A stretch of DNA of 64,000 bases. It comes from Luteococcus sp038433135 (GTDB taxonomy: Bacteria > Actinomycetota > Actinomycetes > Propionibacteriales > Propionibacteriaceae). The stretch's first letter is position 1. Each line of letters begins with the position of its first letter. The stretch covers positions 1 to 64,000 of the forward strand of contig NZ_JBCDMV010000024.1 in the NCBI RefSeq assembly GCF_038433135.1, in the 5' to 3' direction. The notes beneath the pieces were generated by a model, which saw only the letters and a list, made by a program, of their open reading frames with translations, was not told the origin of the DNA and searched no databases. Made by a program: the position numbers and the translations under genes. Positions 8,518 through 16,897 of the stretch are shown piece by piece.

Positions 8518-8744
8518 GATGCTCCCTGGGTCTGTGAGTCTGGACATCCGCCCACGACAGCCAGACTGGTCGAGCCGTGTACCGGACGCCGTGAAAGCTA
8601 TCTGGGTCAGACCGCACCCGATCGGCCAGCAGACGTACAGCAATTGAACAGGAATCGACGAGACGGGCGGCATAGTGCGTCGGGGATGCCCCCTCGGCGC
8701 GGCCCATCGGGAGCCCTGCGACCCGCCGAGGAGCAGCCTCGACA

Positions 8745-8773
8745 TCGGCAGTATCTCAGGTGTGAGTTATCCT
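8745..8773 (+). promoter_or_regulatory. likely promoter giving a leaderless mRNA
   Basis: A -10 TATCCT (8768-8773) sits only 7 nt before the GTG start of the HTH-MurA gene, with a weak -35 TCGGCA (8745-8750) at 17-nt spacing. Transcription would then begin at or next to the GTG, and no ribosome-binding site is present. An imperfect palindrome (CAGG..CCTG, 8757-8774) overlaps the -10 and could be an operator for the gene's own HTH domain. Confidence 0.5.
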
Positions 8774-8780
8774 GAACGGC

Positions 8781-10310
8781 GTGACTGAGACCACTCCTGC
8801 CTCCATCGGCCGCCTGATCCGTGACGCTCGCAAGCAGCGCGGGCTCACCCAACACCAGCTCGCCGATGTCCTGAACACCTCCCAGAGCGCGGTGCATCGC
8901 ATCGAGGCCGGGAACCAGAATCTGAGCCTGGAAATGATCAACCGGATTGCCGAAGCGCTGGAATCCCCACTGATCACGCCCGCCTCCGGCGGCACCATGA
9001 ACTTCCGGATCCAGGGCGGCACCAAGCTGTCCGGATCCATCGAGGTGCGTTCCAGCAAGAATGCCGCCGTGGCGCTGCTCTGCGGCAGCCTGATCAACCG
9101 GGGCACGACCGTCCTGCGCGGCATCGCCCGGATCGAGGAGGTCAACCGCCTGCTCGAGGTGCTGACCAGCATCGGCGTCGAGGCCACCTGGAACGAAGAC
9201 CACACCGACCTCACCCTGCGTCGCCCGGCCGAGCTCGACCTGGACGCCATGGACGTGCAGGCCGCCCGCCGCACCCGCAGCATCATCATGTTCCTCGGCC
9301 CCCTGCTGCAGCAGTACAAGTCCTTCCGGCTGCCCTATGCCGGCGGCTGCAACCTGGGCGCCCGCACCATCGAGCCCCACCTGCAGGTGCTGCGCCCGTT
9401 CGGACTGGAGGTCGAGGCCACCGAGGGCTACTACCAGGCAGACGTCGACGTCAGCAAGGTGGCGCAGGTGCGCCATGTCACCCTCACCGAGCGGGGCGAC
9501 ACCGTCACCGAGAATGCGCTGCTGGCCGCCGCGCAGACCCCGGGCGTCACCGTGCTGCGCAATGCGTCGCCGAACTACATGGTGCAGGACGTCTGCGTCT
9601 TCCTGCAGATGCTGGGCGTCAAGGTGGAGGGCATCGGCACCACCACCCTGACCATCACTGGCGTCGAGGAGATCAATGTCGACGTGGAGTACGACATCTC
9701 CGAGGATCCGATCGAGGCGATGAGCCTGCTGACCGCGGCCATCGTCACCGACAGCCAGCTGACCATCACCCGTTGCCCGATCGAATTCCTGGAGATCGAG
9801 CTCGCCGTGCTGGACGAGATGGGCCTGCAGTACGTGATGAGCGAGGAATACCCCAGCCGCAATGACTTCACCCGGCTGGTGGACATCACCGTGCACCCGT
9901 CGACGCTGCGCGCCGCCCAGGACAAGATCCATCCGCTGCCCTTCCCCGGCCTGAACATCGACAACCTGCCCTTCTTCGCCGTGATCGCCGCGGTGGCCGA
10001 GGGCCAGACGATGATCCACGACTGGGTCTACGAGAACCGTGCGATCCACCTGCTGGAGCTGAACAAGCTGGGTGCCAACGTGCAGCTGCTGGATCCGCAC
10101 CGGCTGATCGTCAACGGCCCGACCCGCTGGCGCGGTCGGGACCTGGTCTGCCCGCCGGCCCTGCGGCCCGCCGTCTGCCTGCTGCTGGCCGCTCTGGCCG
10201 CCCGCGGCGAGACGGTGCTGCGCGACGTCTACGTGATCAACCGCGGCTATGAGGATCTCCCGATGCGCCTGAGCAAGCTCGGTGCGCGGATCGAGGTCTT
10301 CCACGAGTGA
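8781..10310 (+). CDS. XRE-type HTH domain fused to MurA-like UDP-GlcNAc 1-carboxyvinyltransferase
   Basis: A 509-residue protein. Residues ~8-62 form an XRE/Cro helix-turn-helix (LIRDARKQRGLTQHQLADVL, then SQSAVHRIEAGNQNLS). From about residue 73 the chain is an enolpyruvyl transferase: KLSGSIEVRSSKNAAVALL, the active-site loop AGGCNLGARTIEPHL with the catalytic Cys kept, and the C-terminal RGYEDLPMRLSKLGARIE. MurA transfers enolpyruvate from PEP to UDP-GlcNAc, the first committed step of peptidoglycan synthesis. The Cys (not Asp) predicts fosfomycin sensitivity. The HTH implies DNA binding, perhaps autoregulation. MurA is normally about 420-430 residues, so the extra length is the HTH. Whether it is the sole MurA cannot be told here. 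Confidence 0.9.
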   Translation: MTETTPASIGRLIRDARKQRGLTQHQLADVLNTSQSAVHRIEAGNQNLSLEMINRIAEALESPLITPASGGTMNFRIQGGTKLSGSIEVRSSKNAAVALLCGSLINRGTTVLRGIARIEEVNRLLEVLTSIGVEATWNEDHTDLTLRRPAELDLDAMDVQAARRTRSIIMFLGPLLQQYKSFRLPYAGGCNLGARTIEPHLQVLRPFGLEVEATEGYYQADVDVSKVAQVRHVTLTERGDTVTENALLAAAQTPGVTVLRNASPNYMVQDVCVFLQMLGVKVEGIGTTTLTITGVEEINVDVEYDISEDPIEAMSLLTAAIVTDSQLTITRCPIEFLEIELAVLDEMGLQYVMSEEYPSRNDFTRLVDITVHPSTLRAAQDKIHPLPFPGLNIDNLPFFAVIAAVAEGQTMIHDWVYENRAIHLLELNKLGANVQLLDPHRLIVNGPTRWRGRDLVCPPALRPAVCLLLAALAARGETVLRDVYVINRGYEDLPMRLSKLGARIEVFHE

Positions 10311-10344
10311 GCTGAGCGGGAGCGTTGTCTGGGGCTGACCCGAC

Positions 10345-10397
10345 CACCGCTCCCGAGCTTGTCGAGGGGCCCCGACAGGCTCGGCCATCGTGGTTGA
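10345..10397. repeat. dispersed palindromic repeat, full copy
   Basis: A 53-bp imperfect palindrome. The core arms CGAGCTTGTCG and CGACAGGCTCG flank GGGGCCC, with outer ACCACC/GTGGT ends. Partial copies occur near 469-500, 4861-4880, 48379-48402 and 56964-56985. It lies between the convergent MurA-like gene and the 2H phosphoesterase gene, where it may act as a bidirectional terminator. Confidence 0.75.
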
Positions 10398-10421
10398 GTC
10401 TGCAGCGACGGTTGTGTCAGC

Positions 10422-10949
10422 TCACCCCAGGCCCCACCGGCCCAGCAGCCTGGTCCGGCCCTGCTCGTACCAGACCAGATCCAGCGCCTCGGCCCGGAAG
10501 GTCACCGGCAACACGCCGCTGAGTTCCCGGGCCACGCTGCGAACTGACACCTCGACCCCCACGGCGTCCAACGTCACGTGGGGGTCGACGTCGTAGTGGC
10601 CCCGGTAGGGCTCGATGCCGGGGAAGGCCGCCCGCGCCAGGTCGTGCAGCCTGCCAAAACCCTCCGCGGGCTCGGCCGGACAGTGGATGATCCCATTGGG
10701 GAAGGCGCGGACGCGCCGACAGTGCGCGTCGAAGCCCGTCATCCGCCCGGCCACGCTCGCCACGTCGCCCGGATCGGGCAGCTCGTCGAAGAGCCCGAGC
10801 ACCGTGACGTGCGCATGCACGAAGCCGATCCCGGGCAGATCGCTGACGCCCAGCAGCGACGGGTCGTAGAAGTGGTAGCGGCCGCGGACGTAGGGCTCCA
10901 GCGGTGGCACCGGCACCTGGAGCACCGCGTGCCCGGGCCAGCGGGTCAT
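10422..10949 (-). CDS. 2H phosphoesterase / 2'-5' RNA ligase-like protein
   Basis: A 175-residue protein. Two H-x-T/S-type motifs mark the 2H superfamily: HAHVTVLGLF near residue 45 and DPHVTLDAVG near residue 122. They supply the two catalytic histidines that act on 2',3'-cyclic phosphates or 2'-5' bonds in RNA-like substrates. The true substrate is unknown. Its ATG overlaps the stop of the pyridoxal kinase gene (TGATG), so it is probably translated from the same mRNA. Confidence 0.75.
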   Translation of the reverse strand: MTRWPGHAVLQVPVPPLEPYVRGRYHFYDPSLLGVSDLPGIGFVHAHVTVLGLFDELPDPGDVASVAGRMTGFDAHCRRVRAFPNGIIHCPAEPAEGFGRLHDLARAAFPGIEPYRGHYDVDPHVTLDAVGVEVSVRSVARELSGVLPVTFRAEALDLVWYEQGRTRLLGRWGLG

Positions 10950-11803
10950 CAGCCGATCCGGATGGCCTCGAAGCTCCAGCAGGGCGCCACGATGTTGTCC
11001 TGCGCCTGCACCAGGGCCAGTTCACTGCGGCCCAGGTCCGCCGTCGTCTGCAGCACCGAGTAGACCACTGCCGCCGTCTCCTGCAGCACTTGGTGGATCG
11101 GCTGGCCGCCGAGCATCTTGGCCAGGAAGAGGGCGCTGGTGATGTCTCCCGTGCCGGTGAAGTAGCCCTCGATCCGGGGGGTCTCCACCTGCCAGGCACC
11201 GTCGGAGGTCACCGCCACCATCCGCATCGAGTCGTTCGCCGCCTCGGGCAAGCGCACCGAGGTGACCAGCACCGTCGCCGGCCCCCTGGCGTGCAGTTCC
11301 TGCGCCGCCTGCATCACGTCGTCCATGGTGCGAATCGTCCGACCCACCAAGAATTCCAGCTCGAACAGGTTGGGGGTGACCACGTCGGCCCGGGGAATCA
11401 CCTGGTCACGCATGAATTCCGGGATTCCCGGCAGGCAGTAGAAGCCGGTGTCCACGTCGCCCATCACCGGGTCACAGCAGTAGATCACCGACGGGTTCTC
11501 CGCCCGCACCATGTCCACCGAGTCAAGGATAACCTGCCCCATGTCGGCACTGCCCTGGAAACCGGAGAGCACACCATCCACCCCACGCAGGAAGCCGCGC
11601 TCCTGGATCCCGGTGACCACGTCGGAGACCTGGTCGGCGCCGATCAGCGGTCCGCGCCAGGCGCCATAACCGGTATGGTTGCTGAAGTTCACGGTGAGCA
11701 CCGGCCACACCTCCACCCCCAGCCGTTGCAGGGGGAAGACAGCCGCGGAATTCCCGACATAGCCGTAGGCGACGTGCGACTGGATCGACAGGATGGTGGT
11801 CAC
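10949..11803 (-). CDS. pdxY: pyridoxal kinase
   Basis: A 284-residue protein from GTG at 11803. That start gives the length of E. coli PdxY and begins directly with the conserved TILSIQSHVAYGYVGN. Other family features are VDGVLSGFQG, CDPVMGD, VVTPNLFELEFL, VLVTSV and the ribokinase-family GYFTGTGDITSALFLA (anion hole and catalytic Asp). It phosphorylates pyridoxal to PLP in the salvage pathway. PLP is the cofactor of MetY encoded about 9 kb away, but no direct link is visible. The next gene downstream overlaps its stop. Confidence 0.92.
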   Translation of the reverse strand: MTTILSIQSHVAYGYVGNSAAVFPLQRLGVEVWPVLTVNFSNHTGYGAWRGPLIGADQVSDVVTGIQERGFLRGVDGVLSGFQGSADMGQVILDSVDMVRAENPSVIYCCDPVMGDVDTGFYCLPGIPEFMRDQVIPRADVVTPNLFELEFLVGRTIRTMDDVMQAAQELHARGPATVLVTSVRLPEAANDSMRMVAVTSDGAWQVETPRIEGYFTGTGDITSALFLAKMLGGQPIHQVLQETAAVVYSVLQTTADLGRSELALVQAQDNIVAPCWSFEAIRIG

Positions 11804-11926
11804 CCGCTCGATTCTGCCACTGGCAGGGCCTCCAGGTCTCCTCGGCACGTCTACGACCACGGGTGGAGATGCCACCAGACCGGGGTGTCTTGGGTTGGCG
11901 ACCGCGGCTCTGGCATGCTCTAGGGC

Positions 11927-12460
11927 ATGCAGTCAGAGCCCACCCGCACCCAGCCGGCGACCATCGCCGAGGTGAGCGTGGTGGAGGCGACGCCGGGTGA
12001 CGCGATTCCGGTGGAGCTGGCCGACGACTTCACCCCCGTCGCCGAGAAGAAGACCCGCGACTGGCAGCAGGACCGGTGGGCCTGGCGGGCCCGGATTCGA
12101 GCCAATCCGCTGGCGCTGTTCTGGTACCGGATCGGGGTGGCGCTGGTGGGTGCGCTGATGATGATCGGCGCCGCGCTGACCGGCTGGCTCCCCGGACCCG
12201 GCGGCATCCCGCTGTTCATGCTGGGCCTGGTGGTGTGGTCCAGCGAATTCACCTGGGCGCACAACGTGATGATGTGGTTCAAGCGGGCCTTCGACTGGTT
12301 CCTGGGGTGGCCCGATCGCACCCGGCACATCTTCTACGTGCTGTGCGTGGTCTGCGCCCTGGGCGCTTGGTACGGACTGGCGGCCTGGCACGGGGTGCCC
12401 ACCTGGATGCCCGACTCCATCGCCCAGGAGCTGGACCGGCTTCCCCTGATCGAACGCTGA
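11927..12460 (+). CDS. PGPGW-domain transmembrane protein (TIGR02611 type)
   Basis: A 177-residue membrane protein. A polar N-terminal third is followed by a hydrophobic hairpin containing GWLPGPGGIPLFMLGLVVWSS, the PGPGW signature, and a third hydrophobic segment (IFYVLCVVCALGAWYGL). The family is widespread in actinobacteria with no known function. It ends 39 bp before the glycerophosphodiesterase gene on the same strand, so the two may be co-transcribed. Confidence 0.8.
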   Translation: MQSEPTRTQPATIAEVSVVEATPGDAIPVELADDFTPVAEKKTRDWQQDRWAWRARIRANPLALFWYRIGVALVGALMMIGAALTGWLPGPGGIPLFMLGLVVWSSEFTWAHNVMMWFKRAFDWFLGWPDRTRHIFYVLCVVCALGAWYGLAAWHGVPTWMPDSIAQELDRLPLIER

Positions 12461-12499
12461 GCATCGAATCCCGGATGAGGGCTGGCTAGGCTGGCCAGC

Positions 12500-13303
12500 A
12501 TGCAGGCCCGAGACTTCGGCTACTTCGACCAGCCGTTCATCGCACTGGCCCACCGCGGTGGATCGCTGCTGCAGGCCAATCTGGGGCGGGAGAACACCCT
12601 GCACGCCTTCGGCGAGGCGTTGGCCTTGGGCTACACCCACCTGGAGACCGACGTGCACGCCACCCGCGACGGCAAGCTGGTGGCCTTCCACGACGCCGTA
12701 CTGGATCGGGTGACCGATGGTCGGGGCGCCGTTGCCGAGACCGACTTCGCCACCGTGCGACGCGCCCGGATCGCCGGCGCCGACCAGATCCCCACGCTGG
12801 ACGAGGTGCTGGAGGCCTTCCCCACCGCCCGGATCAACATCGACATCAAGGCGCCCGGCGCCGTCGATCCGCTGGTCAGCTGCCTGCGCGCCCATCGGGC
12901 CGAGCAGCGGGTCTGTGTCGGTTCCTTCGGCGCCGCCCGGCTGAACCGTTTCCGTCGGCTGATGGGTTGCGATGTGGCCACCGCCAGCGGCCCGGTGGGG
13001 GTGGCCTGGACCGCCCGGGTGCCGCTACTCCCCCGGCTGCTGGCCAGCCCCGGCGTCGCGCTCCAGCTGCCCGTCGAGCACAGCGTGCGCGGCCGTCGGG
13101 TGCGGCTGTTGACCCCTTGGCTGCTTGACGCCGCGCACAGACGTGGCAAGGTGGTGCACGTGTGGACGATCAATGACGCCACACAGATGCACGAGTTGAT
13201 CGACCAAGGGGTGGATGGCCTCGTCACGGACGAGATCGCGGTGTTGCGGGATGTGCTCCTCGAGCGCGGCCTGTGGCACCAGGGGCCAGCTCCCCTCAGC
13301 TGA
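12500..13303 (+). CDS. glycerophosphodiester phosphodiesterase
   Basis: A 267-residue cytosolic protein of the GDPD family. It shows the N-terminal catalytic ALAHRGG, then REN(T) and GYTHLETDVHATRDGKLVAFHD, which supply the Glu/Asp/His metal and acid-base residues. VHVWTIND and GVDGLVTDE close the TIM barrel. It cleaves glycerophosphodiesters to glycerol-3-phosphate and an alcohol, recycling phospholipid head groups. There is no signal peptide, so it probably acts inside the cell like UgpQ. Confidence 0.9.
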   Translation: MQARDFGYFDQPFIALAHRGGSLLQANLGRENTLHAFGEALALGYTHLETDVHATRDGKLVAFHDAVLDRVTDGRGAVAETDFATVRRARIAGADQIPTLDEVLEAFPTARINIDIKAPGAVDPLVSCLRAHRAEQRVCVGSFGAARLNRFRRLMGCDVATASGPVGVAWTARVPLLPRLLASPGVALQLPVEHSVRGRRVRLLTPWLLDAAHRRGKVVHVWTINDATQMHELIDQGVDGLVTDEIAVLRDVLLERGLWHQGPAPLS

Positions 13304-13318
13304 GAGGCAGCGTGCCGG

Positions 13319-13346
13319 GGGAACAAAGCCCGCCCCCGACTCGTTG
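13319..13346 (+). promoter_or_regulatory. SigR/SigH-type stress promoter of rbpA
   Basis: GGGAAC (13319-13324), an 18-nt spacer, then GTTG (13343-13346). This matches the consensus of disulfide-stress ECF sigma factors (SigR of Streptomyces, SigH of mycobacteria: GGGAAT-N18-GTT). It lies about 85 bp upstream of rbpA, a gene known to belong to the SigR regulon in Streptomyces coelicolor. No expression evidence is available here. Confidence 0.65.
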
Positions 13347-13431
13347 TGATCAGTGTTGGACACCCCCGCATCCGGGGTTTCGCGATTTCCGCAGGACCAG
13401 GCACGTCGGGGGCGACGAGGAGGAACGACCA

Positions 13432-13764
13432 ATGGCAGATCGAGCACTACGAGGAATGGGCCTGGGAGCCAAGAGCTTCGAGGACGAGGAGGGCATCGAG
13501 TTCGCTGCCCGTCAGACGATCGGTTTCGACTGCGAGAAGGAACACCACTTCGAGGTCACCTTTGCCATGGAGGCCGAGCTTCCTGCCGAATGGGAGTGCC
13601 CGCGCTGCGGCGCGCAGAGCCTGCGCAGCGACGGCACCCAGCCGGAGGAGAAGGTCACCAAGCCGCAGCGGACCCACTGGGACATGCTGCGCGAACGCCG
13701 CAGCATCAAGGAACTCGAGGTTCTGCTGGCCGAACGGTTGGAACTGCTCCGCAAGGACCAGTGA
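13432..13764 (+). CDS. rbpA: RNA polymerase-binding protein RbpA
   Basis: A 110-residue protein from ATG at 13432, preceded by GAGGAGGAAC. The order MADRALRGMGLGAKSFE, then EFAARQTIGFDCEKEHHFEV, ECPRCGAQ and KPQRTHWDMLRERRSIKELE matches RbpA. That is an N-terminal tail, a central RNAP-binding beta-barrel with CxxC, a basic linker and a C-terminal sigma-interacting helix region. It stabilises the open complex with the group 1/2 sigma factors. It is actinobacteria-specific. A hairpin terminator follows. Confidence 0.96.
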   Translation: MADRALRGMGLGAKSFEDEEGIEFAARQTIGFDCEKEHHFEVTFAMEAELPAEWECPRCGAQSLRSDGTQPEEKVTKPQRTHWDMLRERRSIKELEVLLAERLELLRKDQ

Positions 13765-13788
13765 GACCGCGCCAGTCCCGCGCATGAC

Positions 13789-13821
13789 GAAGGGGAGCCC
13801 ACCAGGTGTGGGCTCCCCTTC
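13789..13821. terminator. bidirectional terminator rbpA / fxsA
   Basis: Perfect 14-bp inverted repeat (13789-13802 and 13808-13821) with a 5-nt loop, followed by CTTGCGT on the plus strand. It lies between the convergent rbpA and FxsA-family genes and can serve both. Confidence 0.9.
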
Positions 13822-13843
13822 TTGCGTCGTCGACGGCCTTGGC

Positions 13844-14413
13844 TCACAGCACGGTGCCGGTGATGGCCGGGGGCTCCCCCTCGTCGCCGCGATCCGGCCG
13901 GCGCCGGGCCGTGGATCCCGAACCGGGCGGTCCATCGACGGTCTCCCCGGGGATCACCTCGCCCTCGATCGTCATGCCCGGCCGGCCGCGTGCCTTCAGC
14001 AGGTCGACGTCGATCCCGGCCCGACTCACCTGACGGGCCGCAAAGAAACCGACCAGGTTCCGGGCCAACGGCCGGGTCAGGGGCAGCAGGAAGACGAAGC
14101 CGACCACATCGGTGAGGAAGCCGGGGAGCATCAGCAGCACGCCGCCGACCAGCACCAGGGCCGCGTCGGTGAGCTCCGCGGCGGGCAGCCGACCGCTGTG
14201 CATCGTCGCGCTCAGCGCCTGCCAGGCCCTGGCGCCCTCCCGCTTCATCAGCCAGCCGCCGATCAGGGCCTCGGCCACCAGGATCGCCATCGTCGGCAAC
14301 CCGCCGATCGCGTGGGCCGTCTGGATCAACAGCCAGACCTCCGCGATCGGCATCGCCACCAACAGAGCCACCAGCACGGGCAGGGCCCAGCCATTGCGAC
14401 GCGGGGCGGCCAC
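13844..14413 (-). CDS. FxsA family membrane protein
   Basis: A 189-residue protein from GTG at 14413, two bases after the stop of the glycosyltransferase gene, so the two are likely coupled. It has hydrophobic segments LPVLVALLVAMPIAEVWLLI, a second at GGLPTMAILVAEALIGGWL, and ALVLVGGVLLMLPGFLTDVVG, with the LLPGFLTD signature typical of FxsA (SuzF of E. coli, linked to exclusion of phage T7). The C-terminal ~60 residues are charged and disordered. Function in actinobacteria is unknown. Confidence 0.85.
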   Translation of the reverse strand: MAAPRRNGWALPVLVALLVAMPIAEVWLLIQTAHAIGGLPTMAILVAEALIGGWLMKREGARAWQALSATMHSGRLPAAELTDAALVLVGGVLLMLPGFLTDVVGFVFLLPLTRPLARNLVGFFAARQVSRAGIDVDLLKARGRPGMTIEGEVIPGETVDGPPGSGSTARRRPDRGDEGEPPAITGTVL

Positions 14414-14415
14414 AC

Positions 14416-15270
14416 TCAGCTCCCGGTGCCGGTGCCGCCGGAGCTGCGCTGGTTGCGCACCTTGGCGACCGTCTGCTTGGCCTGGCCGACCAGCGGCTCG
14501 GCCTTCTTGACACCCTTGCCGGCCAGCTCCTTCAGCTGCAGCGCCCGGTACTCGGCGCCCCACAGGGTGGTGCGGATCAGTGCCTCAGTGACGATGTCCT
14601 TGCTCATCTTGGACTCGCCGCGTTCCCGTTCGATGAACTCGATCGGCACCTCGACGATCTTCAGACCGGCCTTGGCCACCCGCCAGGCCAGATCCAGCTG
14701 GAAACAGTAGCCAGCGCTGGCGATCTCGTCCAGGTCGATGGCGCGCAGGGTGGAGGCGCGGAAGGCGTTGAAGCCGCCGGTGATGTCCTTGACGTCCATG
14801 CCCGTGCACATCCGGGTCCACAGCGAGCCGCCGCGGCTGATCAGCAGCCGGCTCGTCGGCCAGTTCACCACCGAGCCGCCCTTCACGTAGCGGGAGCCCT
14901 TGACCATGTCCGCATCCTGCAGCGCCTCCAGGATGGCGGGCAGCTGCTCCGGCTGGTGCGAACCGTCGGCATCATGCTCCACCAGCACGTTGTAGCCACG
15001 ATCCAGACCCCAGTGGAAACCGGCCAGGTAGGCAGCGCCGAGGCCCTGCTTGCCCTTGCGGTGCATCACATGGATGTGTTCCGGATCGGACTCGTGCAGC
15101 CGGTCCGCGATCTCGCCCGTGCCGTCGGGGGAATTGTCGTCGGCCACCAGCACATGCGCGTCCGGAACCGCCGCGCGCAGCCGAGTGATGATCGGCTCGA
15201 TGTTCTCGGCCTCGTTGTAGGTCGGGATGATGACGAGCACCTTGTCGGTCGGCTCCCTGCGGTCCACCAT
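14416..15270 (-). CDS. polyprenol monophosphomannose synthase (GT2)
   Basis: A 284-residue family-2 glycosyltransferase. VLVIIPTYNEAENIEPII and VLVADDNSPDGTGEIAD open the chain, EHDADGSHQPEQLP carries the catalytic metal-binding Asp residues, and FNAFRAS and FIERERGESKMS follow. This matches dolichyl/polyprenyl-phosphate mannose synthases, which make the mannose donor for protein O-mannosylation and lipoglycans. It lies 55 bp downstream of lnt. In Mycobacterium tuberculosis the same two activities are fused in one protein (Ppm1), which supports the assignment. The Lys/Gln-rich tail is not conserved. Confidence 0.92.
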   Translation of the reverse strand: MVDRREPTDKVLVIIPTYNEAENIEPIITRLRAAVPDAHVLVADDNSPDGTGEIADRLHESDPEHIHVMHRKGKQGLGAAYLAGFHWGLDRGYNVLVEHDADGSHQPEQLPAILEALQDADMVKGSRYVKGGSVVNWPTSRLLISRGGSLWTRMCTGMDVKDITGGFNAFRASTLRAIDLDEIASAGYCFQLDLAWRVAKAGLKIVEVPIEFIERERGESKMSKDIVTEALIRTTLWGAEYRALQLKELAGKGVKKAEPLVGQAKQTVAKVRNQRSSGGTGTGS

Positions 15271-15325
15271 GGCTTACCCCTTGTCGCGTACCCGTCACCC
15301 GTCGTTGTGTGCCGGTCTTTCCAGT

Positions 15326-16897
15326 CTACTGACCGGCCAAGCCTCGACGGGTGAAGGCACGGCCCGCACCGGCCAGGATCATCACCAGGCCGGCCACCGA
15401 GGCCGCCAGCTCGATCGCCGGCCCGGTGCGGACCGCCGGGGTGATGCCGGTGCGGCGCGGCACGGTGAAGGTCCGCGCCGCGGCGGTGCCCTCGGTGGTC
15501 AGGCCCGTGACACTGCCGTCGGGATGCACCAGGGCCGACAGCGAATTGGTGGTGGCGACGACGATCTCCCGGCGCAGCTCCAGTGCCCGGGCTCGGGTGA
15601 TGGCGAACTGCTGGCGGGGCTGCGCGGTGCCCGTGTAGGTGCCGTTGTTGGACTGCACCACCAGCACCTCGGCCTCGTGGGTGACAGTGTCGTGCACCGT
15701 CGAATCCCAGGCCAGCTCGAAGCAGACCACGTCGCCGATCACCAGCGGGCTCTGGTCGGCCAGGGTGACGTGCAACGTGCCGGGCATGCTGCCCGGAATC
15801 GACTGGGCACCCACCTGGCTGAGTACCGGAAGCACCGGCAACAGTTGTTTGCGCAGGGGGATCCACTCCCCGAAGGGCACCAGGTTGCGCTTGTCATAAC
15901 GAGCGGTGATCTCCCCCTGGGTGGTCCACCACAGCGCGCTGGTCTGCCGCTCGTCGACGCCGGGGCCCTCCATCACGGCCCCCACCAGGATCGGCAGGCC
16001 GGTGATCCGGCTGGCCCGCTCCACCAGCGCAGCGGTCTGCGGATCGGTCGTCGGGTCGATGTCGGTGGAGTTCTCCGGCCAGAGCACGAAGTCCGGCATC
16101 GGATCGAGGCCGGCCCGGGCACGCGCCATCAGGGTGACGGTCTGGCTGACGTGGTTGTCGGTGACCGAGCGGGCATAGCCCATGGCCTGTGGCCCGGCCG
16201 AACCGTCCACATTGCCCTGCACCACGCCGACGTTGATCGGCTTCTCCCCCGGCTCCGGGGGCTCGACGGGGGTCAGCCGGGCGGCAGCCGGGCCACCGGC
16301 CACCAGGAGGGCCGCCAGGCTCGCGGCCAGTACCGCGTACCAGCGTCGGCCACGCCACAGGGCCGGCAGCGCCCCCACCAGGTGGGCCAGCAGGGCGACC
16401 ACGAAGCTCAGCCCGCCCACGCCGACCAGGGGCAGCCAGCCGGCCAGCGGGGAATCGATCTGGGTGTAGGCCAGCCGCAGCCAGCCGAAGCCACCGAAGG
16501 GCACCCGGCCGGCGCCGAATTCAGAGAACGACCAGGCGCAGGCGCTCAGCAGTGCCACGACGACCGGGTTGGTGCTGAGCCGGTGGGCGCAGCCGATCGC
16601 CAGCCCCACCAGGGCCTGCCACAGGGCCATGAAACACAGCAGCGGCGGCACCACGTACCAGCCGATCACGTACACCCAGTGCAGCGCGACGATCCCCTGT
16701 CCCAGCCCGAAGAACCACCCCAGCCCGGCGGCCCGGCGCAGGGCTCGGGGAGGCTCGGTTGATTGCGTGCGCCCGATCAGCAGCCCGAAGCCGGCCAGGG
16801 CGACGAAGATGGTCGGCCACCAGCCCAGCGACTGCCACGCGGTGCCCGCCAGGGCGCCCAGCACGAGGGCGATCAGACGTTCAGGCGCTCGGCGCAT
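15326..16897 (-). CDS. lnt: apolipoprotein N-acyltransferase
   Basis: A 523-residue protein. Six or so hydrophobic segments fill the N-terminal ~210 residues, followed by a nitrilase-like domain with the triad region: LWPENST (Glu), RYDKRNLVPFGEWIP (Lys) and VVCFELAWD (Cys). A final hydrophobic segment lies near the C-terminus. It adds the third acyl chain to lipoprotein N-termini, consistent with several lipobox proteins in this window. The gene precedes the mannose-phosphate synthase gene and overlaps the end of the Lrp-type regulator gene by 17 bp. Confidence 0.92.
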   Translation of the reverse strand: MRRAPERLIALVLGALAGTAWQSLGWWPTIFVALAGFGLLIGRTQSTEPPRALRRAAGLGWFFGLGQGIVALHWVYVIGWYVVPPLLCFMALWQALVGLAIGCAHRLSTNPVVVALLSACAWSFSEFGAGRVPFGGFGWLRLAYTQIDSPLAGWLPLVGVGGLSFVVALLAHLVGALPALWRGRRWYAVLAASLAALLVAGGPAAARLTPVEPPEPGEKPINVGVVQGNVDGSAGPQAMGYARSVTDNHVSQTVTLMARARAGLDPMPDFVLWPENSTDIDPTTDPQTAALVERASRITGLPILVGAVMEGPGVDERQTSALWWTTQGEITARYDKRNLVPFGEWIPLRKQLLPVLPVLSQVGAQSIPGSMPGTLHVTLADQSPLVIGDVVCFELAWDSTVHDTVTHEAEVLVVQSNNGTYTGTAQPRQQFAITRARALELRREIVVATTNSLSALVHPDGSVTGLTTEGTAAARTFTVPRRTGITPAVRTGPAIELAASVAGLVMILAGAGRAFTRRGLAGQ

